From JAHEAO01 sp041633555 (GTDB lineage: Bacteria > Pseudomonadota > Alphaproteobacteria > Rhodobacterales > Rhodobacteraceae), in the NCBI GenBank assembly GCA_041633555.1, contig JBFKFZ010000008.1, positions 1 through 64,000 on the forward strand: a DNA stretch of 64,000 bases, read 5' to 3'. Positions 8,380 to 16,099 of the stretch are shown piece after piece. How positions within the stretch are numbered: position 1 is the first letter of the stretch; each line of letters starts with the position of its first letter. The position numbers were made by a program, and so were the translations under genes. The notes under the pieces were generated by a model. The model did not search any database and had not been told where the DNA came from. It saw nothing but the letters and a program-made list of their open reading frames with translations.

Positions 8380-9264
8380 ATGACAATTGCGGACGGCATC
8401 GCGGACTATATCGTTGCCCCTGATCCGGCACGCCCAGGCCTGACCCGGGCGGTCACGGGAATCGACCAGACTGGCTTGGAAACCAAGATATCGGTGGTCG
8501 AGGAGCGCCCGCTGACGATCTATCTCAACAGCCAGGAAATCGTGACGGCGATGACGATCGGCGATTATCCCGAATATTTGGCACTCGGTTTCCTGCGCAA
8601 TCAGGGGATGCTGCGGCAAGCCGACGATGTTACGGCGGTGCAATATGACGATGAAATCCAGACCGTCGTCGTCCGCACTGTCAGCCAGACAACCTATGAA
8701 CAGAAACTGAAGAAGAAGACACGCACTTCGGGCTGCGCCGTCGGCACTGTCTTCGGTGACATGATGGAGGGGCTCGAAGGCCTGACACTGCCCGCATGCG
8801 AGGTGCGCACCTCCTGGCTTTATGCACTTGCCCACAAGATCAACCGAACGCCGAGCCTCTATCTCGAAGCCGGTGCCATCCACGGCACGGTCCTGTGCCA
8901 TCAGGACCGCCCATTGGTCTACATGGAGGATGTCGGTCGCCATAACGCGGTCGACAAAATTGCGGGATGGATGTTTTCCGAAAGCATCAACCCGGAAGAC
9001 AAGATCCTCTACACAACAGGCCGTTTGACCTCTGAAATGGTCATCAAGACAGCGATGATGGGCATTCCGGTTCTTGCCTCCCGATCAGGGTTCACGGCCT
9101 GGGGGGTCGAGATCGCCCGGGAGGTCGGTTTGACCCTGATCGGCCGGATGCGCGGCCAGCGCTATGTTTGCCTATCCGGCGAGGACCGGCTGATCCGCGA
9201 CGCCGATCTGGCCGGGGTTGCCGAAGACGAAAAGCGCCATCGCAGGAAGGGGTCCGTAGTTTGA
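8380..9264 (+). CDS. fdhD: Formate dehydrogenase accessory sulfurtransferase FdhD
   Basis: A 294-residue FdhD homologue. FdhD passes sulfur from IscS to the molybdenum cofactor of formate dehydrogenases. Conserved blocks are ERPLTIYLN, YPEYLALGFL, YMEDVGRHNAVDKIAGW, TGRLTSEMV and LASRSGFTAWGVEIA. The loop that in E. coli carries the reactive CxxC reads TSGCAVGTVFG, so only the first cysteine (C119) is present and the second position is glycine. I start it at ATG 8380; an in-frame ATG at 8359 adds only seven residues. It is the first gene of a molybdenum-cofactor operon and overlaps mobA by four bases. Confidence 0.9.
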   Translation: MTIADGIADYIVAPDPARPGLTRAVTGIDQTGLETKISVVEERPLTIYLNSQEIVTAMTIGDYPEYLALGFLRNQGMLRQADDVTAVQYDDEIQTVVVRTVSQTTYEQKLKKKTRTSGCAVGTVFGDMMEGLEGLTLPACEVRTSWLYALAHKINRTPSLYLEAGAIHGTVLCHQDRPLVYMEDVGRHNAVDKIAGWMFSESINPEDKILYTTGRLTSEMVIKTAMMGIPVLASRSGFTAWGVEIAREVGLTLIGRMRGQRYVCLSGEDRLIRDADLAGVAEDEKRHRRKGSVV

Positions 9265-9878
9265 CCCGACCGTTCGGCATCATCCTCGCCGGAGGATTGG
9301 CCACGCGCATGGGGGGCGGCGACAAATGCCTGCAGAGGCTAGGCGACTGCCGCGTGATAGACCACATCATTGACCGGCTGACGCCGCAGGTGACCGGCCT
9401 GGCGCTGAATGCTAACGGTGACCCGGCACGATTTGCGGATCTGAACCTTCCCGTCTTGCCCGACAGCATCCTCGGTTTCGCCGGCCCACTCGCAGGGGTG
9501 CTTGCAGGACTCGACTGGGCAGCAGGGAAGGGGGCCAGCCATGTGGTTTCGGTCGCTGCTGATACGCCATTTTTCCCGAGGGATCTGGTGGCTCGGCTTC
9601 AGGCGGTTGCAGATGCAGAGCATCCCGTGGCCCTTGCCGCCACGCCCCATGTCGAACGTGGAAAGACCCGGCATCCGACATTCGGCCTGTGGCCCGTGGC
9701 ATTGCGGGAAGATCTTCGGAGGGCGCTTCAGGACGGGCTTCGAAAGGTCGTTCTGTGGACAGATGCACAAGGGTCCGCGACGGCGATGTTCGAGGCCCGG
9801 ACAATGGATCCGTTCTTCAATATCAACACTCCAGCCGATCTCGTTACGGCCCAAACATTGCTGAAAGAGGGCTTTTGA
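9261..9878 (+). CDS. mobA: Molybdenum cofactor guanylyltransferase MobA
   Basis: Transfers GMP from GTP to Mo-molybdopterin to form the bis-MGD cofactor used by formate dehydrogenase and related enzymes. The N-terminal signature GIILAGGLATRMGGGDK is the nucleotide-binding motif of the family, with LAGVLAGLDWA and VSVAADTPFFP (metal-binding aspartate) further on; 205 residues is the normal size. The start is TTG 9261, whose TTGA overlaps the fdhD stop; AGGAAGGGG lies 10-18 bases upstream. The next gene starts on its stop codon. Confidence 0.9.
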   Translation: MTRPFGIILAGGLATRMGGGDKCLQRLGDCRVIDHIIDRLTPQVTGLALNANGDPARFADLNLPVLPDSILGFAGPLAGVLAGLDWAAGKGASHVVSVAADTPFFPRDLVARLQAVADAEHPVALAATPHVERGKTRHPTFGLWPVALREDLRRALQDGLRKVVLWTDAQGSATAMFEARTMDPFFNINTPADLVTAQTLLKEGF

Positions 9879-10372
9879 TGCGGATTTTCGGCGTCGTGGG
9901 CTGGAAGAACTCCGGCAAGACCGGGCTGATGGAAGGTCTGGTGACCGAGATCTGCGGACGTGGATTTGAAGTCTCGACAATCAAGCATGCGCATCATGGA
10001 TTCGACGTGGATCAGCCAGGCACTGACAGTCACAGGCACCGGATCGCCGGAGCGACCGAAGTGATGGTCTCTTCCCGCAACCGATGGGCGCTGATGCACG
10101 AGAACCGCGAACGGGAGGAATGCAAGCTTGCCGAGTTGCTTACGCGACTCAGCCCGGTCGACCTGGTCTTGGTCGAAGGCTACAAGAGCGATGCTCACCC
10201 CAAGATCGAAGCCCATCGCTCGGAAACCGGCCATCCGCTGATTGCGCGGGATGACACGACGATCCGGGCCGTTGCCAGCGATACTGCCTTGCCGGATCTT
10301 GGCCTGCCGCTTTTCGATCTGAACGATACCGTTGCTATCGCCGATTTCATCCTGACCGAGGTCGGGCTTTGA
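9878..10372 (+). CDS. mobB: Molybdopterin-guanine dinucleotide biosynthesis adaptor MobB
   Basis: A 164-residue P-loop GTPase: FGVVGWKNSGKTGLMEGL is the Walker A region, TIKHAHHGFDVDQPGTDSHR is the family signature, and VDLVLVEGYK is the Walker B-like strand. MobB binds MobA and GTP and helps cofactor guanylylation; it is helpful rather than essential in E. coli. The ATG at 9878 shares a base with the mobA stop, and the gene's end overlaps the next start by four bases, placing it firmly inside the fdhD-mobA-mobB-moeA operon. Confidence 0.92.
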   Translation: MRIFGVVGWKNSGKTGLMEGLVTEICGRGFEVSTIKHAHHGFDVDQPGTDSHRHRIAGATEVMVSSRNRWALMHENREREECKLAELLTRLSPVDLVLVEGYKSDAHPKIEAHRSETGHPLIARDDTTIRAVASDTALPDLGLPLFDLNDTVAIADFILTEVGL

Positions 10373-12516
10373 CCCGGTTTGACACTGTCCTTGTCGTTGA
10401 CTGGTCGGCGCGTTCCGCGCCCTCGCCGCGTAAGCCCTCGGCTGATGCGATCTGGTTGGGTATTGCTGGCGCCGCGGGAACTGATCAGATCTACAAGCGG
10501 ACGCGGGCCGAGGCAGCCACCTTTGTCGAGGATCTGATCGCCGCTGAATTGGCCGCCGGGCGCCGGATGCTGATCGGCTTTGATTTCCCTTTCGGCTTTC
10601 CCGCGGGATTTGCCGAACGCCTCACGGGTCATAGGAATGCGTTTGCAGTCTGGGAATGGCTGGCAGGAAAGATCCGCGACGAAGCCGACAACAAGAACAA
10701 TCGCTTCGAGATCGCCGACCGGATCAACTCGCTTTTTCCCGGCACAGGTCCCTTCTGGCGCCGCCCGGCAAGCGTTGATGCAAAGGGGGTACCCGAAAGG
10801 GGCAGTAACAGGGCCGGCCACGGATTGTCCGAACGTCGGTTTGTCGAGAGACGGGTCAAGTCCGCTCAATCGGTGTGGAAACTCCATGCTACCGGCTCGG
10901 TGGGGTCTCAGAGCCTCATGGGCCTCCCCAGGCTTTGGCAGCTACGACAGAGATACGCGGGGCAGCTTTCGGTCTGGCCGTTCGAGACAAACCGAACACC
11001 GATTGTCCTGGCCGAAATCTATCCGTCGCTGCTTGCCCCGATTGTCACCGGGGCCATCAGCATGGCGGGGCACCCCATCAAGGGCGCGCATCAGGTGCGG
11101 CTGCTCAGCAGGGCGCTTTTCGAAATGTCGGAGCTTGGCACGCTTGAATTGGCTTTTGACGCGGCCGAAGGGCCGGATCTGGTCGAGGAGGGCTGGATCC
11201 TGGGCGTCGGAGCCGAGACGGAGTTGTTGGACGCGGCGCGAAGTCCAGCATCGACATCCCGTTCGACGCCAAGCTTAAGGAATGACTGCTTTGCCCTGCC
11301 AGCGGGCGTCAACTGGGTGCCGGTCGATCAGGCGCTGGAAAGCCTGAGGGCCAGCCTTTCTGTCATGTCAGGCACGCATGACTTGCCACTGGCCGAGCTT
11401 CGCGGCCGGACCCTCGCGCAAGACGTGAATGCGGCGCGCGCAAATCCGCCGGCGGCGAATTCGGCCGTGGACGGCTATGGTGTTTCATTTGGGAGTCTTG
11501 GGCCGGGCGCGCAGACATTGCCTCTGGCCGATGGTCGCGCTGCCGCAGGTGAACCCTTCACCGGGAAAGTCCCGCCGGGGCAGGCGATCCGCATTCTGAC
11601 GGGGGCTCTGCTGCCAGATGGCGTCGACACCGTCGTTCTGCAGGAGGACGTCGAAATCGCCGACGGCAAAGTCGCGTTTCAGGCAGGCATTCGGTCCGGG
11701 GCCAATACCCGCAAGGCCGGAGAGGATGTCGAAGCCGGGGCGGAGATATTGAAACGGGGTCGCCGTCTTTCTCCGCAGGATTGCGCATTGCTGGCCGCAA
11801 CCGGCTGCACGCACGCCCGCGTTTTTACCCGGTTGCGAGCGGGCCTCCTGTCGACAGGAGATGAAGTGGTTGAGCCGGGCAGCACTGAGGCGGCTGCAAA
11901 GACCTACGATGCCAACCGACCGATGCTGTCTGCGCTTGTGTCGGCTTGGGGCCATGCAGCGGTGGATCTTGGCCATGTCGGGGATGACCGCAATGCGCTT
12001 CGCGAGCGGCTCGACGGGTCCGTTCCGGACGTCGATGTCATCCTTACCTCAGGTGGTGTCTCGGCCGGCGACGAGGATCACGTTTCGGCGCTGCTGAAGG
12101 AATCCGGGTCGCTGTCGACTTGGCGGGTGGCGGTCAAACCAGGCCGTCCGCTTGCACTCGGTGTATGGAAGGGTGTGCCAGTCTTCGGCTTGCCCGGAAA
12201 TCCTGTCGCCGCGTTTGTCTGCTCGCTGATCTTTGCCCGACCGGCACTCGAGGTCATGGGGGGCGGGCAATGGTCCGAACCGCTGGCGATGACTGTGCCT
12301 GCCGCATTCGAGAAGCGCAAGAAAGCCGGCAGGCGCGAATATCTCAGGGCCCGGTTGACCGCCGAGGGTCACGCCGAGGTCTTTCGATCGGAAGGCTCGG
12401 GCAGGATATCGGGGCTTTCCTGGGCGACAGGACTGGTCGAACTGGATGACGCGTCCCGCACCATCCAAGTCGGTGATCTGGTGCGCTTTCTGCCTTTCGC
12501 AGGCTTCGGCATCTGA
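10369..12516 (+). CDS. moeA: Fusion: DUF429-like domain + molybdopterin molybdotransferase MoeA
   Basis: A 715-residue protein starting at TTG 10369 (TTGA overlap with mobB). Residues 1 to about 300 form a domain unlike MoeA: VLVVDWSARSAPSP at the start, MLIGFDFPFGFPAGFA near 65-80 and VLAEIYPSLLAP near 213. This resembles the DUF429/RNase H-fold proteins encoded beside mob genes in Rhodobacterales. Residues 304-715 are a full MoeA, which inserts molybdate into adenylylated molybdopterin: ANSAVDGYG, ILTGALLPDGVDTVV, TSGGVSAGDEDHV and GLPGNPVAAFV. The junction reads L303-R304-N-D-C-F with AGG at 11278 where a separate MoeA might have had ATG. No ATG or GTG start for a free MoeA exists between the domains; TTG at 11224 and 11227 are possible. 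Confidence 0.8.
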   Translation: MTRFDTVLVVDWSARSAPSPRKPSADAIWLGIAGAAGTDQIYKRTRAEAATFVEDLIAAELAAGRRMLIGFDFPFGFPAGFAERLTGHRNAFAVWEWLAGKIRDEADNKNNRFEIADRINSLFPGTGPFWRRPASVDAKGVPERGSNRAGHGLSERRFVERRVKSAQSVWKLHATGSVGSQSLMGLPRLWQLRQRYAGQLSVWPFETNRTPIVLAEIYPSLLAPIVTGAISMAGHPIKGAHQVRLLSRALFEMSELGTLELAFDAAEGPDLVEEGWILGVGAETELLDAARSPASTSRSTPSLRNDCFALPAGVNWVPVDQALESLRASLSVMSGTHDLPLAELRGRTLAQDVNAARANPPAANSAVDGYGVSFGSLGPGAQTLPLADGRAAAGEPFTGKVPPGQAIRILTGALLPDGVDTVVLQEDVEIADGKVAFQAGIRSGANTRKAGEDVEAGAEILKRGRRLSPQDCALLAATGCTHARVFTRLRAGLLSTGDEVVEPGSTEAAAKTYDANRPMLSALVSAWGHAAVDLGHVGDDRNALRERLDGSVPDVDVILTSGGVSAGDEDHVSALLKESGSLSTWRVAVKPGRPLALGVWKGVPVFGLPGNPVAAFVCSLIFARPALEVMGGGQWSEPLAMTVPAAFEKRKKAGRREYLRARLTAEGHAEVFRSEGSGRISGLSWATGLVELDDASRTIQVGDLVRFLPFAGFGI

Positions 12517-12554
12517 TGCACGATTCGAGCGATTCTCCAGGTGTTGCCGGTGCC

Positions 12555-13595
12555 TCAGTCAAAGGTGCCCGTCACGCGCCCCAAAAGCATGAAAGCCCTG
12601 GCAGTCCGCGTATCCATCAGCTCGGCAATCTCCTGATCGTTCGCATTGGCCTCGAACCCGGCGAAAGTGTGGTCGAACATTCGCAGGAAATGATGCACGG
12701 AGTCGCGGAAGATCGGGTCCTGGCGCATCCGGCCCGCTGCCAGCGCCAGGCTGGTACGGTCGCGCACCCCACCCAGGGCCGCGACAGCCTTGCCGCGTTC
12801 GCCTTGCGCGAACTTGCGCCAGATCTCGGGCCGAGACCGATCCGGTCGCAAATCGTCCATGTAGATGCCATCCTGGCTGAGCAGCGTCAGGACGTCCTGT
12901 GCAGCCTGCACAAGTTTTGCGACGTGGCGATCCTGCAGGGCTCGGCGCAGCGCACGGAAACCCTCTTTGTCCTCGGTTGTCTCGGGAAAATTCAGGGCCC
13001 GGATGAAGTCCTCTATCGACAGCGGCGGAGACATGATCTCGGCCGGCGTTCCAAGCGCCAGAGATGCCTGCTCTTGGCCTTCCGCCACGGGCGCACTGGC
13101 CATCGCCGCTTTGGCTTGTGCGGCTGCGGATTCGGTGGCGGATGGCCGGATCGAAGTAAATGTCGCGATGGCCGCATCGGTTCGGCGCTGTGCTTCCGCG
13201 ATCTCTTCCAGCTTGCGTTCTAAGGCAGGCTTGCTGCCAGACGCGGCTGCATGCTGCTGTTGCAGGTAGCTATGCCGCATCGCGTTGATCGCGGCTTGCA
13301 GCCGGACGGATTCCTCCTTCATGATCCGGCTGCTCCGCGCGGCAGCCGCCGCAACCCAAATCAGCGCGATCGGCATGAAGATCGCGATCAACGTCATGAC
13401 GAATCGCAATGTGTCGACCCGGGGCGCCTCGCCTGCGCCGCTGCCGCCGGCGAACGTGATGAACAGCGTCACTCCGAGCAGCCAGAGAACGGACAGGATC
13501 AGTGCTATGACCTCGGTCGAAGTCATTCCGGTGCGTTCGACCGTCCTTGAGTAGATTCCAAGGTCGGTTGGCTCCTGTTTCTTAGATTCCGACAT
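12555..13595 (-). CDS. Conserved two-helix membrane protein with coiled coil, unknown function
   Basis: A 346-residue protein with two membrane helices near the N-terminus (VIALILSVLWLLGVTLFITF and FVMTLIAIFMPIALIWVAAA, about residues 29-48 and 65-84). An alpha-helical, probably coiled-coil stretch follows (SVRLQAAINAMRHSYLQQQ, then ERKLEEIAEAQRRTDAA). An alanine-rich linker near 150-185 leads to a C-terminal globular region of about 160 residues (EDFIRALNFPETTEDKEGF and onward). I recognise it only as a type conserved in Rhodobacterales, with no assigned role. It lies convergent to moeA and upstream of nothing obvious on its own strand. Confidence 0.65.
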   Translation of the reverse strand: MSESKKQEPTDLGIYSRTVERTGMTSTEVIALILSVLWLLGVTLFITFAGGSGAGEAPRVDTLRFVMTLIAIFMPIALIWVAAAAARSSRIMKEESVRLQAAINAMRHSYLQQQHAAASGSKPALERKLEEIAEAQRRTDAAIATFTSIRPSATESAAAQAKAAMASAPVAEGQEQASLALGTPAEIMSPPLSIEDFIRALNFPETTEDKEGFRALRRALQDRHVAKLVQAAQDVLTLLSQDGIYMDDLRPDRSRPEIWRKFAQGERGKAVAALGGVRDRTSLALAAGRMRQDPIFRDSVHHFLRMFDHTFAGFEANANDQEIAELMDTRTARAFMLLGRVTGTFD

Positions 13596-13626
13596 GCTTT
13601 CGGCCCCCGCCGCAACTAGGTCCGCT

Positions 13627-14097
13627 TCAGATGAAATTGACGCTTAGAATCTCGTAGCTTTTGACGCCACCCGGTGTGCTGACATCTATGCTATCGCCTT
13701 CTTCCTTGCCGATGAGTGCGCGGGCCAGGGGCGATTTCAGGTTCAGCTTTCCCGCTTCGATGTCCGCTTCCGGTTCGCCGACGATCTGGTAAGTCTTTTC
13801 TTCGTCGCTGTCCTCGTCGACCAGCGTGACGGTGGCACCGAACTTGATCGTGCCTGACAGCGATGCCGGGTCGATGACATCAGCCAGCGACAGGATGGCT
13901 TCCAGTTCCTTGATCCGGCCTTCGATGAAGCTCTGTTTTTCGCGGGCCGAGTGGTATTCGGCATTCTCCGACAGGTCGCCATGCTCGCGCGCTTCGGCTA
14001 TCGCCCTGATGATTGCGGGGCGTTCGACCGATTTCAGGGTCTTCAATTCATCATTCAGCGCAGAGTGACCTGCGCGGGTCATTGGTATTTTTTCCAT
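13627..14097 (-). CDS. greA: Transcription elongation factor GreA
   Basis: A 156-residue GreA. It enters the RNA polymerase secondary channel and stimulates cleavage of backtracked transcripts. The N-terminal coiled coil carries the acidic tip region (ENAEYHSAREKQSFIEGRI, with the GDLSENAEYH loop), and the C-terminal domain has IVGEPEADIEAGKLN, SPLARALIGKEEGD and the final VSTPGGVKSYEILSV. Size and both domains are normal. It runs in the same direction as the membrane protein at 12555-13595, with 31 bases between them. Confidence 0.97.
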   Translation of the reverse strand: MEKIPMTRAGHSALNDELKTLKSVERPAIIRAIAEAREHGDLSENAEYHSAREKQSFIEGRIKELEAILSLADVIDPASLSGTIKFGATVTLVDEDSDEEKTYQIVGEPEADIEAGKLNLKSPLARALIGKEEGDSIDVSTPGGVKSYEILSVNFI

Positions 14098-14333
14098 GGA
14101 AAGGGACGCTGTGTTCAGGAACTATTGCTGGCAGGGACCCAACCAAATTCGAACCCGATTGGCAAGCCGTCAAAGCCTCCGGAGCAACTATTCGCCCAAA
14201 ACGCCAGGGGAGGTGCCGGGAAGCGCGGCATCGTGATGCAAGCGGCGACAAATCCGGCCGGTCGAGCACTGCGTTGGCATTGACCCATTCCACACTCCTG
14301 CGATAACTCACGCCACATAAGTCCGTTAACAGG

Positions 14334-14353
14334 CAGACGCCCCTCGGCGTCTG
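14334..14353 (+). other. Perfect hairpin in the leader of the ETF-QO gene
   Basis: CAGACGCC and GGCGTCTG form a perfect 8-bp stem with a CCTC loop. It ends 22 bases before the ETF-ubiquinone oxidoreductase ATG and just before its GGGAAGG ribosome site. No plus-strand gene lies upstream to be terminated, so a 5'-leader structure is likely. The rest of the 278-base gap between greA and this gene shows nothing else I can identify. Confidence 0.5.
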
Positions 14354-14375
14354 TTCCGTCTTGGGAAGGCAGATA

Positions 14376-16028
14376 ATGACCGAAGTGACGCGCGAATCCA
14401 TGGAATATGACGTGGTGATCGTCGGCGCAGGGCCCGCAGGCCTGTCTGCGGCGATCCGGCTGAAACAGCTTGATGCGGATATCAATGTCGTCGTGCTCGA
14501 GAAAGGCTCGGAAGTCGGGGCGCATATCCTTTCAGGTGCGGTTCTGGACCCCTGTGGACTGAATGCACTGATCCCGGACTGGAAGGAAAAAGGTGCCCCG
14601 GTCACGGTTCCGGTGCGCAAGGACAACTTCTACATGCTGGGCGAAAGCGGCAAGCTCAGGATCCCGAACTTCCTGATGCCGCCCCTGATGAACAACCACG
14701 GCAATTTTATCGTGTCGATGGGCAATGTCTGCCGTTGGATGGCCGAGCAGGCCGAGGCCCTAGGAGTCGAGATCTTCTCCGGCATGGCCTGCTCGGAACT
14801 CGTTTATGGCGAAGCCGGTGAGGTCAAGGGCGTTGTTGCCGGGGAATTCGGCAAGAACGCGGACGGGACACCGTCCGACGCTTACGAACCGGGGATGGAA
14901 CTGCACGGCAAGTATGTCTTCCTGTCCGAGGGCGTCAGGGGGTCGCTATCGAAGGAAGTGATTGCCAAGTACGACCTTTCGAAGGGCCATGACGTGCCCA
15001 AATTCGGACTCGGCATGAAGGAGATCTGGGAGATCGACCCGGCCAAGCACAAGGAAGGCACCGTCACCCACACGATGGGATGGCCTCTGGGTGGAAATGC
15101 CGGCGGCGGGTCTTTCATCTACCATCTGGACAACAACCAGGTCTATGTCGGCTTTGTGGTGCACCTGAATTACCGCAACCCGCATGTTTTCCCCTACATG
15201 GAATTCCAGCGCTTCAAGCATCACCCCGTCGTCGCGGAGCTGTTGAAGGGCGGCAAGCGCGTGGCCTACGGCGCCCGCGCGATCACCGAAGGTGGCTGGC
15301 AGTCGATCCCCAAGGTGGTCTTTCCGGGCGGCGCGCTGCTGGGCTGTTCCGCAGGCTTGGTGAACGTGCCGCGGATCAAGGGCAATCACAATGCCATGCT
15401 GTCGGGAATTGCCGCGGCCGAGGCCGCCCATGGCGCCATCAAGGCAGGCCGGGCCGGCGACGAACTCGCGGTTTACGAGGATGAGCTTCGTTCGGGGCCG
15501 ATCGCCAAGGATCTCAAGCGAGTGCGTAATGTCAAACCGCTCTGGTCACGCTATGGGTTGCTGGCTTCGCTCAGCCTCGGCGGCTTCGACATGTGGACAA
15601 ACAATCTCTTCGGATTCTCGCTGTTCGGGACCCTGAAGCACGGCAAGAACGATGCGCAATCGACCGAGCCGGCCGAAAGGCACAAGCCGATCGAATATCC
15701 CAAACCCGATGGCGTGTTGTCCTTCGACCGCTTGACCAATGTCAGCTTCTCGATGACCAACCACGAAGAAAGCCAGCCAGCGCATCTGAAGCTGAAGGAC
15801 CCGCAGATTCCGGTCAATGTGAATCTGCCGAAGTTTGCCGAGCCGGCACAGCGCTATTGCCCGGCGGGTGTGTACGAGGTGGTGACTGAAGAGGGTAGGG
15901 ATCCGCGCTTCGTCATCAACTTCCAGAACTGCGTCCACTGCAAGACCTGCGACATCAAGGACCCCAGCGAGAACATCGTCTGGACAGTTCCGCAGGGCGG
16001 CGATGGCCCGAACTATCCGAACATGTAA
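14376..16028 (+). CDS. Electron transfer flavoprotein-ubiquinone oxidoreductase
   Basis: A 550-residue membrane-associated flavoprotein that moves electrons from ETF (filled by acyl-CoA and dimethylglycine/sarcosine dehydrogenases) to ubiquinone. The FAD motif DVVIVGAGPAGLSAAIRL is near the start. GSEVGAHILSGAVLDPCGL and the GLVNVPRIKGNHNAMLSG segment are typical. The C-terminal 4Fe-4S ligands are C-x2-C-x2-C in NCVHCKTCDIKDP plus the upstream cysteine in RYCPAGVYEV. ATG 14376 follows GGGAAGG. It fits the acyl-CoA dehydrogenase and DMGDH-like genes elsewhere in the window as possible electron donors via ETF. Confidence 0.95.
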   Translation: MTEVTRESMEYDVVIVGAGPAGLSAAIRLKQLDADINVVVLEKGSEVGAHILSGAVLDPCGLNALIPDWKEKGAPVTVPVRKDNFYMLGESGKLRIPNFLMPPLMNNHGNFIVSMGNVCRWMAEQAEALGVEIFSGMACSELVYGEAGEVKGVVAGEFGKNADGTPSDAYEPGMELHGKYVFLSEGVRGSLSKEVIAKYDLSKGHDVPKFGLGMKEIWEIDPAKHKEGTVTHTMGWPLGGNAGGGSFIYHLDNNQVYVGFVVHLNYRNPHVFPYMEFQRFKHHPVVAELLKGGKRVAYGARAITEGGWQSIPKVVFPGGALLGCSAGLVNVPRIKGNHNAMLSGIAAAEAAHGAIKAGRAGDELAVYEDELRSGPIAKDLKRVRNVKPLWSRYGLLASLSLGGFDMWTNNLFGFSLFGTLKHGKNDAQSTEPAERHKPIEYPKPDGVLSFDRLTNVSFSMTNHEESQPAHLKLKDPQIPVNVNLPKFAEPAQRYCPAGVYEVVTEEGRDPRFVINFQNCVHCKTCDIKDPSENIVWTVPQGGDGPNYPNM

Positions 16029-16099
16029 AACCTGTGTCATCAGGCCGGCCAATTGGCAGACCCGGATTGTAACCCGGCTATCGACCGACTAGGTTTGCC

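Noticed and set aside
11232..11285. Alternative-frame tail ending TGA 11283-11285 as the true end of the upstream domain before moeA
   Set aside because: Only a short open run in another frame; without a homologue to compare it cannot be told from chance, and the main frame is open throughout.
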